From Pseudomonadota bacterium (GTDB lineage Bacteria > Desulfobacterota > Binatia > Binatales > Binataceae), in NCBI GenBank assembly GCA_021324455.1, contig JAJPJA010000069.1, positions 1-33,118 of the forward strand: a stretch of 33,118 bases of DNA, read 5' to 3'. This document shows, piece by piece, positions 8,849-16,247 of the stretch (position 1 is its first letter; every line of letters starts with the position of its first letter). The position numbers were made by a program, and so were the translations under genes. Below the pieces are notes generated by a model. It was given only the letters and a program-made list of their open reading frames with translations. It was not told where the DNA came from and ran no database searches.

Positions 8849-10354
8849 ATGGCTGACCGAACGACTCTTGCAGAGCTGTTGGCGGATCCCAAATCGCCCG
8901 ATTTGGCGATCATCGCACCCGCGTACGGCGCCGGCATCAGCTACCAGGATTTAGCCGCACAGGTGGAGGGCCTCGCCGCTCAGATCCGCGCCGCCGGGAT
9001 TGCGCCGGGCGACTGCGTGTCGATGGTGCTGCCGAACGGTCCCGAAGTTCTCGTTCTGTTCCTCGCCCTGGTGCGGGCGCGCGCGGTCGCGGCGCCGCTC
9101 AACCCGATGTACAAAGCCGGCGAACTGCACTTCTCCATGCAAGACGCGCAGGTCCGCGCCGTGATCGCGGAGCCGGACAATCAGGCCGTGCGCGAGGCGG
9201 CGGACAGGCTCGGCCTGCCGGTATGGACGCCCGCGTTCGCAAAAGGTCGAGTCGAATTAAGTTTGGCCGGCGCGTCCGCGCGCTCAAGCGCCGATATTCC
9301 ACGTGCGGACGATGTTGCGCTCTTTCTGCATACCAGCGGCACCACGAGCCGGCCCAAAGGCGTGCCGCTTACGCATGCGAACGTACTGCGATCGGCGATT
9401 AATATCGCGGCGCATTACCAGCTTAAGCCGCCGGATCGGAGCCTCGTGGTGATGCCGCTGTTTCACGTCCACGGTTTGATCGGCGCCGCGCTTTCGACCC
9501 TGGCGTCGGGCGGGGCGGTGATCGTGCCGCCGCGCTTTTCCGCCTCGGAGTTCTGGCCGCTTGCGCGCGAGCATCGCGCGAGCTGGTACTCGGCGGTGCC
9601 GACCATTCATCAGGTGCTGCTGGCGAGGGCGGAGGCGGACGGCGCGCCGCGCGCAGCGATGCGATTTATCCGCTCCTGCTCCGCGGCGCTGGCGCCGGCC
9701 ACCCTGGAGCGGCTGGAAACCCGCTTCGAAGCGCCCGTGCTCCAGGCGTACGGGATGACCGAAGCGGCTCATCAGGTGGCGTCCAATCCGCTGCCTCCGA
9801 TGGTGCGCAAGCCGGGCACGGTGGGGCAGGGGACCGCGGAGGTCGCCATCATCGACGAGCACGGAACCCATCTGGGGGCGAACACCGCGGGCGAGGTGGC
9901 GGTGCGCGGCCCCAACGTGATGCGCGGGTATCGCAACAATCCGCAAGCCAACGCGGCGGCGTTCGTCGGCGGATGGTTCCGGACCGGCGACCGCGGAATG
10001 CTCGACGCGGACGGCTATCTGACGCTGATCGGGCGGATCAAGGAGCTGATCAACCGGGGCGGCGAGAAGATCTCACCGGCCGAGATCGACGCGGTCCTGC
10101 TGGAGCATCCGGCGGTGGCGGAGGCCGCGGCGTTCGGCGTGCCCGACCGCAAATACGGCGAGGAAGTATGGGCAGCCGTGGTGCTCAGGAACCAGGTGGG
10201 CGCGGACGAACTCGCCGCCTACTGCGGCAAGCGGCTGGCCGATTTCAAGGTGCCCAAGCGGATCGAAATCGTCGCCGCGCTGCCCAAAGGTCCCACCGGC
10301 AAAATCCAACGGCGGGAACTGCCCGCAATTTTCAAATCGCAGGAAAATGGTTAA
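8849..10354 (+). CDS. AMP-dependent acyl-CoA synthetase, oxalate-CoA ligase (Pcs60/AAE3)-like
   Basis: This adenylate-forming enzyme activates a carboxylic acid to its CoA thioester using ATP. It is 501 residues, normal for the family. The P-loop motif is at about 159-176 (LFLHTSGTTSRPKGVPLTH). Later come QAYGMTEAAHQ, GWFRTGDRGML, IGRIKELINRGGEKISP and the C-terminal PTGKIQRREL with the catalytic lysine. The exact string FLHTSGTTSRPKGVPLTH is typical of the Pcs60/AAE3 branch, which contains oxalate-CoA ligases, so oxalate or another small acid is a candidate; a fatty or aromatic acid cannot be excluded. GAGGTGATCG before ATG 8849 supplies a ribosome binding site. It is the last gene of the plus-strand run and is followed by convergent genes. 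Confidence 0.9.
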   Translation: MADRTTLAELLADPKSPDLAIIAPAYGAGISYQDLAAQVEGLAAQIRAAGIAPGDCVSMVLPNGPEVLVLFLALVRARAVAAPLNPMYKAGELHFSMQDAQVRAVIAEPDNQAVREAADRLGLPVWTPAFAKGRVELSLAGASARSSADIPRADDVALFLHTSGTTSRPKGVPLTHANVLRSAINIAAHYQLKPPDRSLVVMPLFHVHGLIGAALSTLASGGAVIVPPRFSASEFWPLAREHRASWYSAVPTIHQVLLARAEADGAPRAAMRFIRSCSAALAPATLERLETRFEAPVLQAYGMTEAAHQVASNPLPPMVRKPGTVGQGTAEVAIIDEHGTHLGANTAGEVAVRGPNVMRGYRNNPQANAAAFVGGWFRTGDRGMLDADGYLTLIGRIKELINRGGEKISPAEIDAVLLEHPAVAEAAAFGVPDRKYGEEVWAAVVLRNQVGADELAAYCGKRLADFKVPKRIEIVAALPKGPTGKIQRRELPAIFKSQENG

Positions 10355-10567
10355 TCGCCTGTCAGGCTTTGTTCGAGGAAAAGATCCCAACAACGCGAGT
10401 TCCCGGATGTGAGGGCGCAGGCAGAGCAGGCTATCCGCTCTCTGGGGATATGTATCTCAGCGCGCGGCCTTTGGCCGTCGTGTCGACCGTGCTTTTGCGG
10501 TTTACTCGGAGGACCCGCCGATGAATCGGACCGATTCTGCTGACCCGGGCCGGTTACTCCCCGCCCA

Positions 10568-10590
10568 CTCCCGCGCGGGGAACGCGGGAG
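10568..10590. terminator. Hairpin between convergent genes
   Basis: CTCCCGCG (10568-10575) and CGCGGGAG (10583-10590) form a perfect 8-bp stem with a 7-base loop. It lies in the 264-bp gap between the convergent synthetase and DUF35 genes, 28 bp from the DUF35 stop. Neither side has a T run, so intrinsic termination is uncertain. I see no gene in the rest of the gap. Confidence 0.4.
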
Positions 10591-10618
10591 CCGGGAAAGG
10601 GATCGACGCGGCCTTGGG

Positions 10619-11044
10619 TTACGCCTGTTTGCGCGGGCGGAATTTGGCCAGAGTCACGTCCTCGGTTACGTCATCGAACAGCACCTCGACCGGCATCCCG
10701 ATCTGGAGCTGGTCGGGCGGGATGTCCACCACCCAGGTCGCCATCCGCACACCTTCATCCAGTTCCACGATCACGGTGGCGTACGGCACCGCATCGGCGA
10801 ACTGGGGCAGCATCGGCTGGGTCGTGGTGGACCAACTGAATACCTTTCCCTTGCCGGCGGATTTGGCCCATTGGTAATCGAACGATCCGCAATCGGGGCA
10901 CATCTCGCGCGGGACGTGGCGCCACGCGCCGCATCCGGAGCATTTCTGAAAGCGCAATTCGTGCTTCTTGCAGTAGGAGTAAAAGTCGCGCGCCAGCCCT
11001 CTCATCGGGGGCAGCAGACGTTTATATTTCGCCGTTTCCATCAT
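10619..11044 (-). CDS. DUF35 zinc-ribbon/OB-fold protein, partner of the adjacent thiolase-fold protein
   Basis: The 141-residue protein has the DUF35 arrangement: an N-terminal helix, a four-Cys zinc ribbon (C35, C38, C49, C52 in CSGCG and CPDCG), then an OB fold (GKVFSWSTTTQPMLPQF; later GMPVEVLFDDV). In known systems such as ChsH2 with Ltp2, DUF35 proteins bind a thiolase-fold enzyme and help it act on acyl-CoA substrates. The gene starts one base after the stop of such an enzyme. Two consecutive ATGs are possible (11044 and 11041). The AGGAGG at 11054-11049 lies 4 and 7 bases upstream respectively, which favours the second Met. No partner other than the adjacent gene is visible. Confidence 0.92.
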   Translation of the reverse strand: MMETAKYKRLLPPMRGLARDFYSYCKKHELRFQKCSGCGAWRHVPREMCPDCGSFDYQWAKSAGKGKVFSWSTTTQPMLPQFADAVPYATVIVELDEGVRMATWVVDIPPDQLQIGMPVEVLFDDVTEDVTLAKFRPRKQA

Positions 11045-11045
11045 T

Positions 11046-11054
11046 CTACCTCCT
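11046..11054 (-). promoter_or_regulatory. Ribosome binding site built into the thiolase stop
   Basis: The last two sense codons of the thiolase-fold gene (AGG AGG, Arg-Arg) plus its TAG stop make a consensus Shine-Dalgarno for the DUF35 gene. Ribosomes finishing the first gene are therefore positioned at the next start, implying coupled, balanced synthesis of the two subunits. Confidence 0.75.
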
Positions 11055-12215
11055 GAGCACGATCAGGCTGCCGTCGCCGAAGTCGCCGAAACCGGTGACC
11101 ACGCCCAGCTCCGCGTCCTTGACCTGGCGCTCGCCGCATTGATGGCGCAGCTGGCGCGTGGCTTCGGCGATATGATTGACGCCGGCCACATGCGCTTCCG
11201 ACAGCAGCCCGCCGTGCGTGTTGAAGGGCAGATCGCCGCCCAATTCGATGCGGCCGTTCTGCACGAATTGCCACGCTTCGCCCGGCTTGCAGCATCCCAG
11301 CGCTTCCAGCTCGAGCAGCACGATGTGGGTGAAGCAGTCATAAATCTGAACGAAGTCCAGATCGCTGACCTTGGCGTCGGCCATCTCGAACGCCTTGGGC
11401 GCGGCGAAGAACAGCCCGATCTTGAAGAAGTCCTTGCGTCCGGGGATGTCGTCGGCGGGCAGGGGATGCCCTTCGGCGGCGCCGGCGATATAGACTGGAG
11501 GCTGCTTGAGGTCGCGGGCGCGTTCGGCCGAACTGATGATGACGGCGCATGCGCCGTCGGTCTCCAGGCAGCAATCGAAGAGCCGGAACGGCTGCGCGAT
11601 CATGCGCGCGTTGCGGTAATCGTCCATGGTCAGCGGCCGCCCGCGCATGAACGCCTTGTCGTTGAGCTGGGCATGTTTGCGCGCGGCCAGAGCCACCGCC
11701 GCGGGACCCTCCAGCCCAACCTTGTACTGCTCGACGTAGCGCGTCGCGAGCCACGCGAACCATTGCGCCGGCACGGCCAGCCCGAACGGCATGTAGTACT
11801 CCGACATGGTCAGGCCGAAGGAAGGCGGCAATCCCACCGGACCGCTGCGCCCGGCGCCGCGTACGCCCGCGCCCGAATACGCGTTCCATCCCACGGGAAT
11901 CAGCACGTGCTTGGCTACGCCCAACGCCACCGCCATCGCGGCGGTCTGCACGGCGGCCACCGGCGCCGCGCCGCCAATGTTGCTGGAGGCGGAATAGCGC
12001 AGGTCCGGAATGCCGAGGTTGGCGGCCAAATGCTCGACCGTCGGCATCGGCATCGGCAGCACCATCCCGTCGATGTCGTGCGGTTTGAGTCCGGCGTCAT
12101 CCAGCGCCGCCATGGTGGCGTGCAGAATCTGGCTTAGCTGGCTGCGATCGGTGCCGCGCGTGTACGGCGTTTCACCCACTCCCACGATACAGGCTTTGTC
12201 CTTCAATGGATGCAT
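11046..12215 (-). CDS. Thiolase-fold protein, Ltp2-like (possible acyl-CoA aldolase)
   Basis: The 389-residue protein belongs to the SCP-x/Ltp2 branch of the thiolase superfamily (opening ACIVGVGETPYTRGTDRS). At the position of the thiolase nucleophile the sequence reads SASSNIGGAAPVAAVQTAAM, with Gly where Cys is expected. The C-terminal half has FVQIYDCFTHIVLLELEALG, then NTHGGLLSEAHVAGVNHIAE and GVVTGFGDFGDGSLIVLRR. This pattern resembles Ltp2, a steroid side-chain retro-aldolase that works with a DUF35 partner and does not use a Cys nucleophile. The DUF35 gene follows immediately, supporting the pairing. I infer carbon-carbon bond cleavage of a branched 3-hydroxyacyl-CoA, but a binding-only lipid-transfer role is possible. 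ATG 12215 has GGGAGG about 8 bases upstream. Confidence 0.88.
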   Translation of the reverse strand: MHPLKDKACIVGVGETPYTRGTDRSQLSQILHATMAALDDAGLKPHDIDGMVLPMPMPTVEHLAANLGIPDLRYSASSNIGGAAPVAAVQTAAMAVALGVAKHVLIPVGWNAYSGAGVRGAGRSGPVGLPPSFGLTMSEYYMPFGLAVPAQWFAWLATRYVEQYKVGLEGPAAVALAARKHAQLNDKAFMRGRPLTMDDYRNARMIAQPFRLFDCCLETDGACAVIISSAERARDLKQPPVYIAGAAEGHPLPADDIPGRKDFFKIGLFFAAPKAFEMADAKVSDLDFVQIYDCFTHIVLLELEALGCCKPGEAWQFVQNGRIELGGDLPFNTHGGLLSEAHVAGVNHIAEATRQLRHQCGERQVKDAELGVVTGFGDFGDGSLIVLRR

Positions 12216-12331
12216 CAGTCATCCTCCCGCGGACGTATGCAGTTTGCGCCGGCTCGACGGTCCGGCGTGGGCCGCGAATCATGCTTTGCCTCGGACTACA
12301 GCCCAGTTGCGCCGCCGGCGTCAAGACAGCG

Positions 12332-12346
12332 CGGGGAATTACCCCG
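12332..12346. promoter_or_regulatory. Short inverted repeat in divergent promoter region
   Basis: CGGGG-AATTA-CCCCG lies in the 186-bp gap (12216-12401) between the divergent thiolase-fold and DUF3303-like genes. Its position suits an operator for either gene, but five-base arms in GC-rich DNA can occur by chance. No convincing -35/-10 pair was found in the gap. Confidence 0.25.
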
Positions 12347-12401
12347 AAAGTTGCCTATCGGAGTAAGCTTGCGGCATTTCAAATCGCAGGGGGTGCCAGC
12401 G

Positions 12402-12695
12402 ATGCTGTACGTAGGCTTTTACAAGAACAAACCGGGAGTGGCGCTCAAGAGCAAGGAGGTGATCGAGAAGTCGCGCAAATGGTGGAACGAGGGCGGCAAA
12501 CCCAAAGGGATCAAGACTATCGCAATCTACGGGGCGCTGGGCTCGGATGCACGCGACGTGATCGTCTTCGAGACCGACAATCACGAGGACATCCGCAGCA
12601 TGATCAGCTTCTGGCGCGATACGACGGATTTCCAGGTTTACCCGGGCGTCGATTTGGCGGCCGATTTCCGCAAGCAGGGGATGAAGGTGTCGTAA
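12402..12695 (+). CDS. DUF3303-like small protein (dimeric alpha-beta barrel type)
   Basis: This is a 97-residue cytoplasmic protein beginning MLYVGFYKNKPGVALKSKEV, followed by a helix (EKSRKWWNEGG), a beta strand (KGIKTIAIYGALG), VIVFETDNHEDIRSMISFW and a final DFQVYPGVDL. This beta-alpha-beta-beta order is that of DUF3303 and related small dimeric alpha-beta barrel proteins; biochemical function is not known. The frame is open 64 codons further upstream, but ATG 12402 is preferred: the fold starts there, GCAGGGGG lies a few bases ahead, and the upstream part would overlap the divergent gene. It is divergent from the thiolase-fold gene, so the two may share regulation. Confidence 0.75.
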   Translation: MLYVGFYKNKPGVALKSKEVIEKSRKWWNEGGKPKGIKTIAIYGALGSDARDVIVFETDNHEDIRSMISFWRDTTDFQVYPGVDLAADFRKQGMKVS

Positions 12696-12752
12696 GGTTG
12701 CGTGACGCATAGCGGCGCACGCCTCCCGCAGCGCCCACAAGTGCCGCAACGC

Positions 12753-12792
12753 GGGTGGTGGAGCGGGCCGTCAGGCCCGCTCCACCACCCGA
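12753..12792. terminator. Perfect 18-bp hairpin, probable bidirectional terminator or REP-like element
   Basis: The arms 12753-12770 and 12775-12792 are perfectly complementary over 18 bp around the loop GTCA. The left arm begins CGGGTGGTGGAGCGGG. It is centred in the 127-bp gap between two convergent genes that end at 12695 and 12823. There is no U run on either side, though a short A run (12797-12801) could give a weak T run for minus-strand transcripts. Such a stable stem would stop or stabilise transcripts from both sides. Confidence 0.7.
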
Positions 12793-12822
12793 TAGCAAAA
12801 AGCGAAATGGAAGAGAGGGTTC

Positions 12823-13218
12823 CTATCGTTCCTCGATGGCGCCGGGGGGCAGCTCGCCCGGTTTGCGCACGTCCTCGTCGGTAAACAGCCACCACACCTG
12901 GCCGGCGTGCGGACCGGCGACGACGCGGACTTTGGTCCCGCCCATAATCTGCACCTGGGTGCCGGCGTCGAGCACCACCAGATGACCGCCGGCGCCGAGC
13001 TTTTCCAGCCGCTCGGTGGCTTCCTGCATTTCGGACTGCGAGCTGCCGGTATGCAGAAAGCGGCTGGCGTCGTTGAAGTTGGACTCGCTGTCGGCGGCGA
13101 GGGTTTCGCGCGGCAGCTTCATACTATCCTCGCTGCGCGCGGGGCGCGATGCGACGAACAGGGCACATGCCAGCGCAAGCGCGCCGCACACGATGGTTAC
13201 ACGAAAAGTTGGCTTCAT
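12823..13218 (-). CDS. Small exported protein with SH3-like C-terminal region
   Basis: The 131-residue protein starts with a clear signal peptide (KPTFRVTIVCGALALACALF, then VASRPARSED; likely cleavage after ARS, near residue 29). A polar helical region follows (SEMQEATERLEKLGAG, about 62-77). The C-terminal part, GTQVQIMGGTKVRVVAGPHA then GQVWWLFTDEDVR, looks like a small SH3-type barrel, perhaps binding cell wall or another envelope component. The reading frame is open upstream to 13752, but ATG 13218 is preferred because the signal peptide begins there and the upstream part lies antisense to the phosphodiesterase gene. No enzyme motif is present; the function is unknown. Confidence 0.75.
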   Translation of the reverse strand: MKPTFRVTIVCGALALACALFVASRPARSEDSMKLPRETLAADSESNFNDASRFLHTGSSQSEMQEATERLEKLGAGGHLVVLDAGTQVQIMGGTKVRVVAGPHAGQVWWLFTDEDVRKPGELPPGAIEER

Positions 13219-13298
13219 TCCCTGGGGTTGCCTTTTGCTCCGGCCGTCAATTGCGGGCTTTGCAGGATGAAGGCCTCGGGGCTCTTGATCACCTAGAT

Positions 13299-13304
13299 TA
13301 TAAT
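13299..13304. promoter_or_regulatory. AT-rich -10-like box in divergent intergenic region
   Basis: The 195-bp gap between the divergent small exported protein and the phosphodiesterase holds one AT-rich island, whose core ATTATAAT reads TATAAT on both strands. It could serve as the -10 for either gene (leaders about 70-105 nt). No good -35 lies at 17 bp on either side. Confidence 0.3.
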
Positions 13305-13413
13305 TTAACACTGACGGCGGCATGTCCAGACGGCTCCATCGGCCGCGCGTCCCCTCCCGGCTCTTACTTTGCTCCGGCTCCGATTGATATAGAACAGGCC
13401 GGAGGCCTAACGC

Positions 13414-14919
13414 ATGACGAGGACGAGGCGGCGGCTTTTGCTGGCGGCAGTGGTGTTGATTCTGGCCAATGCGAAAGGAGCGGGTAGAGCGGCCCAGCGG
13501 GACCGAGACCGGCGCGACCATCATATAAAGCGAGTGCTGTTCATCAGCGTGGACGGGATGCACGCGCTCGATCTCTCCAACTATGTCCGCGATCATCCGG
13601 ACTCCACGCTGGCCAGACTGAGCGCGCATGGGGTCACCTACACCCAGGCGTGGACTTCGCGGCCGTCGGATTCCTTTCCCGGCACGCTGGCCGAGTTCAC
13701 CGGCGGCAGTCCGATAACCACCGGCGTATGGTACTGCCTCAGCTACGATCACAAGCTATCGCCGCCGCATTCCAGATGCGCCACCATGGGAACCGCGGTG
13801 CTCTACGACCAGCGCATGGACTACAACCCGCATGTGCTCGACGCCGGGGGCGGTCTCAATCCGGCCAAGTTGCCGCTGGATCCGGCGCGCGGATGTACTC
13901 CCGTATATCCGCATCAGTACCTGCGCGTAAATACCATCTTCGAAGTGGCCAAAGCCCACGGACTGCGTACCGCCTGGACTGACAAACATCCCGTATACGA
14001 CATCGTCAACGGCCCGTCCGGACACGGCGTGGACGATCTGTTCAATCCCGAGATTTCAGCCGACGCCGGCGGCGGCAGGAATTATCAGTCCAGCGTGCCG
14101 CTGACCGAGAAATACGACGAAATCAAAGTGCAGGCGACGCTCAATCAAATCGACGGCAGGGATCACACGGGGGCGCGGGTGGTCGGAGTGCCGGCGCTAT
14201 TCGGCATGAATTTCCAGGCGGTCAACACCGGACAGAAGAAAAGTCCGGGCGGCTACCGCGACGGCAACGGCACGCCCACTCCGCTGCTGGCCGGCGCGTT
14301 TCACTTCGTCGATGTGTCGCTGGGGCGGATGGTGGACGCGCTCGCCGCACGGCATCTGCTCGACTCCACCCTGATCATCGTCACCGCCAAGCACGGCAAC
14401 GCTCCGATCGACCCGCTCCAGTACCGGCGCGTGTCGCCGACGCCGAGCGATATCGTGGAGAAGGCGGGCGATGCCGCCTTCGCCCGCCAACTCGGTATCG
14501 CGGTGCTGTGGCTGCGCCATCCGGATCGCACCGCCGAGATGGTGAGAAAATTCTATGAGCCGGAGACGTGGGCCGCGATGATGATCTCCAACATCTACAG
14601 CGGCCCGGCGCTGGAACTGTTCGCCAACGATCCGGCGCGCGACTCGCGGGTGCCCGATATCATCATCGAGCCGCGCACCGGGGTTGATTACAGCGGTATC
14701 GCGGCGAACATCGCCGAACATGGCGGGTTCAACGTCGAGGATCGCAACGTCGCGTTGCTGATCGCGGACTGGGGCAATCCGTCGATCGCCGGACACGTGA
14801 TAAAAACGTCGGTCGACGCCACTGCGCTCGCGCCCACGATGGCAATCGCGCTGGGACTTGACCCGCTCCAGCTGCAGGCGGTGCGCAAGGAAAAGACCAT
14901 GCCGCTGCCGGAGTTCTAG
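13414..14919 (+). CDS. Exported alkaline-phosphatase-superfamily protein (type I phosphodiesterase-like)
   Basis: The 501-residue protein has an N-terminal signal peptide (RTRRRLLLAAVVLILANAKG) and then a metal-dependent phosphodiesterase/nucleotide pyrophosphatase domain. The first metal site is VLFISVDGMHALDL (about 41-54). The nucleophile region is RPSDSFPGTLAEFTGG, with the usual Ser/Thr after Asp-Ser-Phe-Pro-Gly. HPVYDIVNG and VDDLFNPE follow. The second metal region is IVTAKHGNAPIDP, where this subgroup has Lys-His in place of the more common Asp-His, and the last is NIAEHGGFNVEDRNVALLI. It probably acts in the periplasm or outside the cell on phosphodiesters or phosphonates; the substrate is unknown. 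It ends convergently with the CoA-transferase gene, sharing the CTAG at 14916-14919. Confidence 0.88.
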   Translation: MTRTRRRLLLAAVVLILANAKGAGRAAQRDRDRRDHHIKRVLFISVDGMHALDLSNYVRDHPDSTLARLSAHGVTYTQAWTSRPSDSFPGTLAEFTGGSPITTGVWYCLSYDHKLSPPHSRCATMGTAVLYDQRMDYNPHVLDAGGGLNPAKLPLDPARGCTPVYPHQYLRVNTIFEVAKAHGLRTAWTDKHPVYDIVNGPSGHGVDDLFNPEISADAGGGRNYQSSVPLTEKYDEIKVQATLNQIDGRDHTGARVVGVPALFGMNFQAVNTGQKKSPGGYRDGNGTPTPLLAGAFHFVDVSLGRMVDALAARHLLDSTLIIVTAKHGNAPIDPLQYRRVSPTPSDIVEKAGDAAFARQLGIAVLWLRHPDRTAEMVRKFYEPETWAAMMISNIYSGPALELFANDPARDSRVPDIIIEPRTGVDYSGIAANIAEHGGFNVEDRNVALLIADWGNPSIAGHVIKTSVDATALAPTMAIALGLDPLQLQAVRKEKTMPLPEF

Positions 14920-16094
14920 GCCGCGGCGCCCGCGGCGTACAGCGCGTCGATTTCATCGGGCGCCAGTCCGGCCTCGCGCAGCACCTCGCGCGTATGTTCG
15001 CCCAGCAATGGCGCGGGTCTTGTCAGCGCCGCCGGCGTGCGATCGAATTGCGCCGCCGGATGCGGCTGGCGGATGCGTCCGGCGTGCGGATGATCGCCTT
15101 CGACCACGATGGCGTTGGCTTTGACCTGCGGATGCTGCAGCATCTCCCAGCGATTCAGAATCGGCGCGCAGGGCACCCCGTGCGCGTCCAGACGCTCCAG
15201 CCAATGGGCGGAGGTGCGGGTTTTCAGCACGGCCGCCATCGCTTCGAGCCGCGCCTGCGCGTTGCGTTCGCGCGCGGCGGGCGTTTTGAATCGCGCATCG
15301 CCGAGCCATTCGGGACGGTCCAGCGCGGCGGCCAGCGCCTTCCATTCCGCGTCCGAGTTGGCGCCCGCGGTGATAAAGCCGTCGGCGGTGGCGAATACCA
15401 AATCGCTGATGCGGGCGGGCGCCGGATGGGTCTCGCGCTCCTCGCCGAAGAACGTGTAATGCGCCATCGCCTCGGCCCATAAAAAGGAAATCACCGCGTC
15501 GAGCATCGCGAGCCGCACGTGCTGTCCAATGCCGCTGCGCGCCCTTTCGAGCAGCGCGGCGGTGATCGCCTGAGCGGCGGTCAGCGCGGTGACTTTGTCG
15601 GCGATTATGAGCCGGATCATTTTCGGCCGATCGACCACGCCCTGAATCCACGCCAGGCCCGACAGCGCCTGGATCACCGGATCGTAGCTGCGCTTGCCGG
15701 CGTACGGCCCGCTCTCGCCGAAGCCGCTGATCGATACGTAAATCAGGTCCGGCTTGACCCGGCGCATGGTATGCTCGCCGATGCCGAGGCGGCCGGCGAC
15801 CCCGGGGCGGAAGTTATGCACTATCACATCGGCGGTTGCGGCCAGCCGTTGAAGTGCGGCGGCGGCGGCGCGATGGTTGAGGTCGAGCACGACGGAGCGC
15901 TTGTTGCGATTGGCGATCGCGAACATCGGCGCCATCTTGTGCCGCGGTCCGGAAAAGGCGCGGGTCAGATCGCCGCCGGGCGCCTCGACTTTGATGACGT
16001 CGGCGCCCTGGTCGCCCAGGATCATGGTGGCCATCGGACCGGCGATCATGCGGGTCAGGTCCACTATTCTGTAACCGGCCAGCGGTCCGGCCAT
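14916..16094 (-). CDS. Family III CoA-transferase (CaiB/BaiF/Frc family)
   Basis: The enzyme (392 residues) moves CoA between carboxylic acids through aspartyl-CoA chemistry. Family features are GYRIVDLTRMIAGPMATMIL (8-27), LGDQGADVIKVE, NRNKRSVVLDLN (63-73), VIVHNFRPGV (90-99) and SISGFGESGPYAGKRSYDP (121-139). The likely nucleophile is Asp166 in IIADKVTALTAAQ. The GHDxNY motif of alpha-methylacyl-CoA racemases is replaced by RSYDPVIQ, so transferase is more likely than racemase. The frame is open to 17060, but that extension runs antisense through the P450 gene; ATG 16094 has GGAGG 10 bases upstream and starts at the family's usual place. The gene is divergent from the P450 gene across 153 bp. 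Its donor and acceptor acids cannot be read from sequence. Confidence 0.93.
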   Translation of the reverse strand: MAGPLAGYRIVDLTRMIAGPMATMILGDQGADVIKVEAPGGDLTRAFSGPRHKMAPMFAIANRNKRSVVLDLNHRAAAAALQRLAATADVIVHNFRPGVAGRLGIGEHTMRRVKPDLIYVSISGFGESGPYAGKRSYDPVIQALSGLAWIQGVVDRPKMIRLIIADKVTALTAAQAITAALLERARSGIGQHVRLAMLDAVISFLWAEAMAHYTFFGEERETHPAPARISDLVFATADGFITAGANSDAEWKALAAALDRPEWLGDARFKTPAARERNAQARLEAMAAVLKTRTSAHWLERLDAHGVPCAPILNRWEMLQHPQVKANAIVVEGDHPHAGRIRQPHPAAQFDRTPAALTRPAPLLGEHTREVLREAGLAPDEIDALYAAGAAA

Positions 16095-16247
16095 GCTCGG
16101 ATACCTCCGCGATGGGCTATCGACTAGGCTTGCGGCAAAATTGTCCCCGCGCAAGGCGCGCGGCGCGATGCCGGTGTTCAGTCTGCGGATACCAGTGTAT
16201 GCTTGAGATGACTGGTTTGCGCAGATTGAGCGCTTAAAGGTGGAATC

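Noticed and set aside
13219..13752. Extension of the small exported protein upstream to 13752
   Set aside because: The signal peptide begins at 13218. The upstream part is antisense to the phosphodiesterase gene.
14916..16094. Alpha-methylacyl-CoA racemase instead of CoA-transferase
   Set aside because: This would fit a sterol side-chain route, but the racemase GHDxNY motif is absent (RSYDPVIQ), while the transferase Asp166 context is present.
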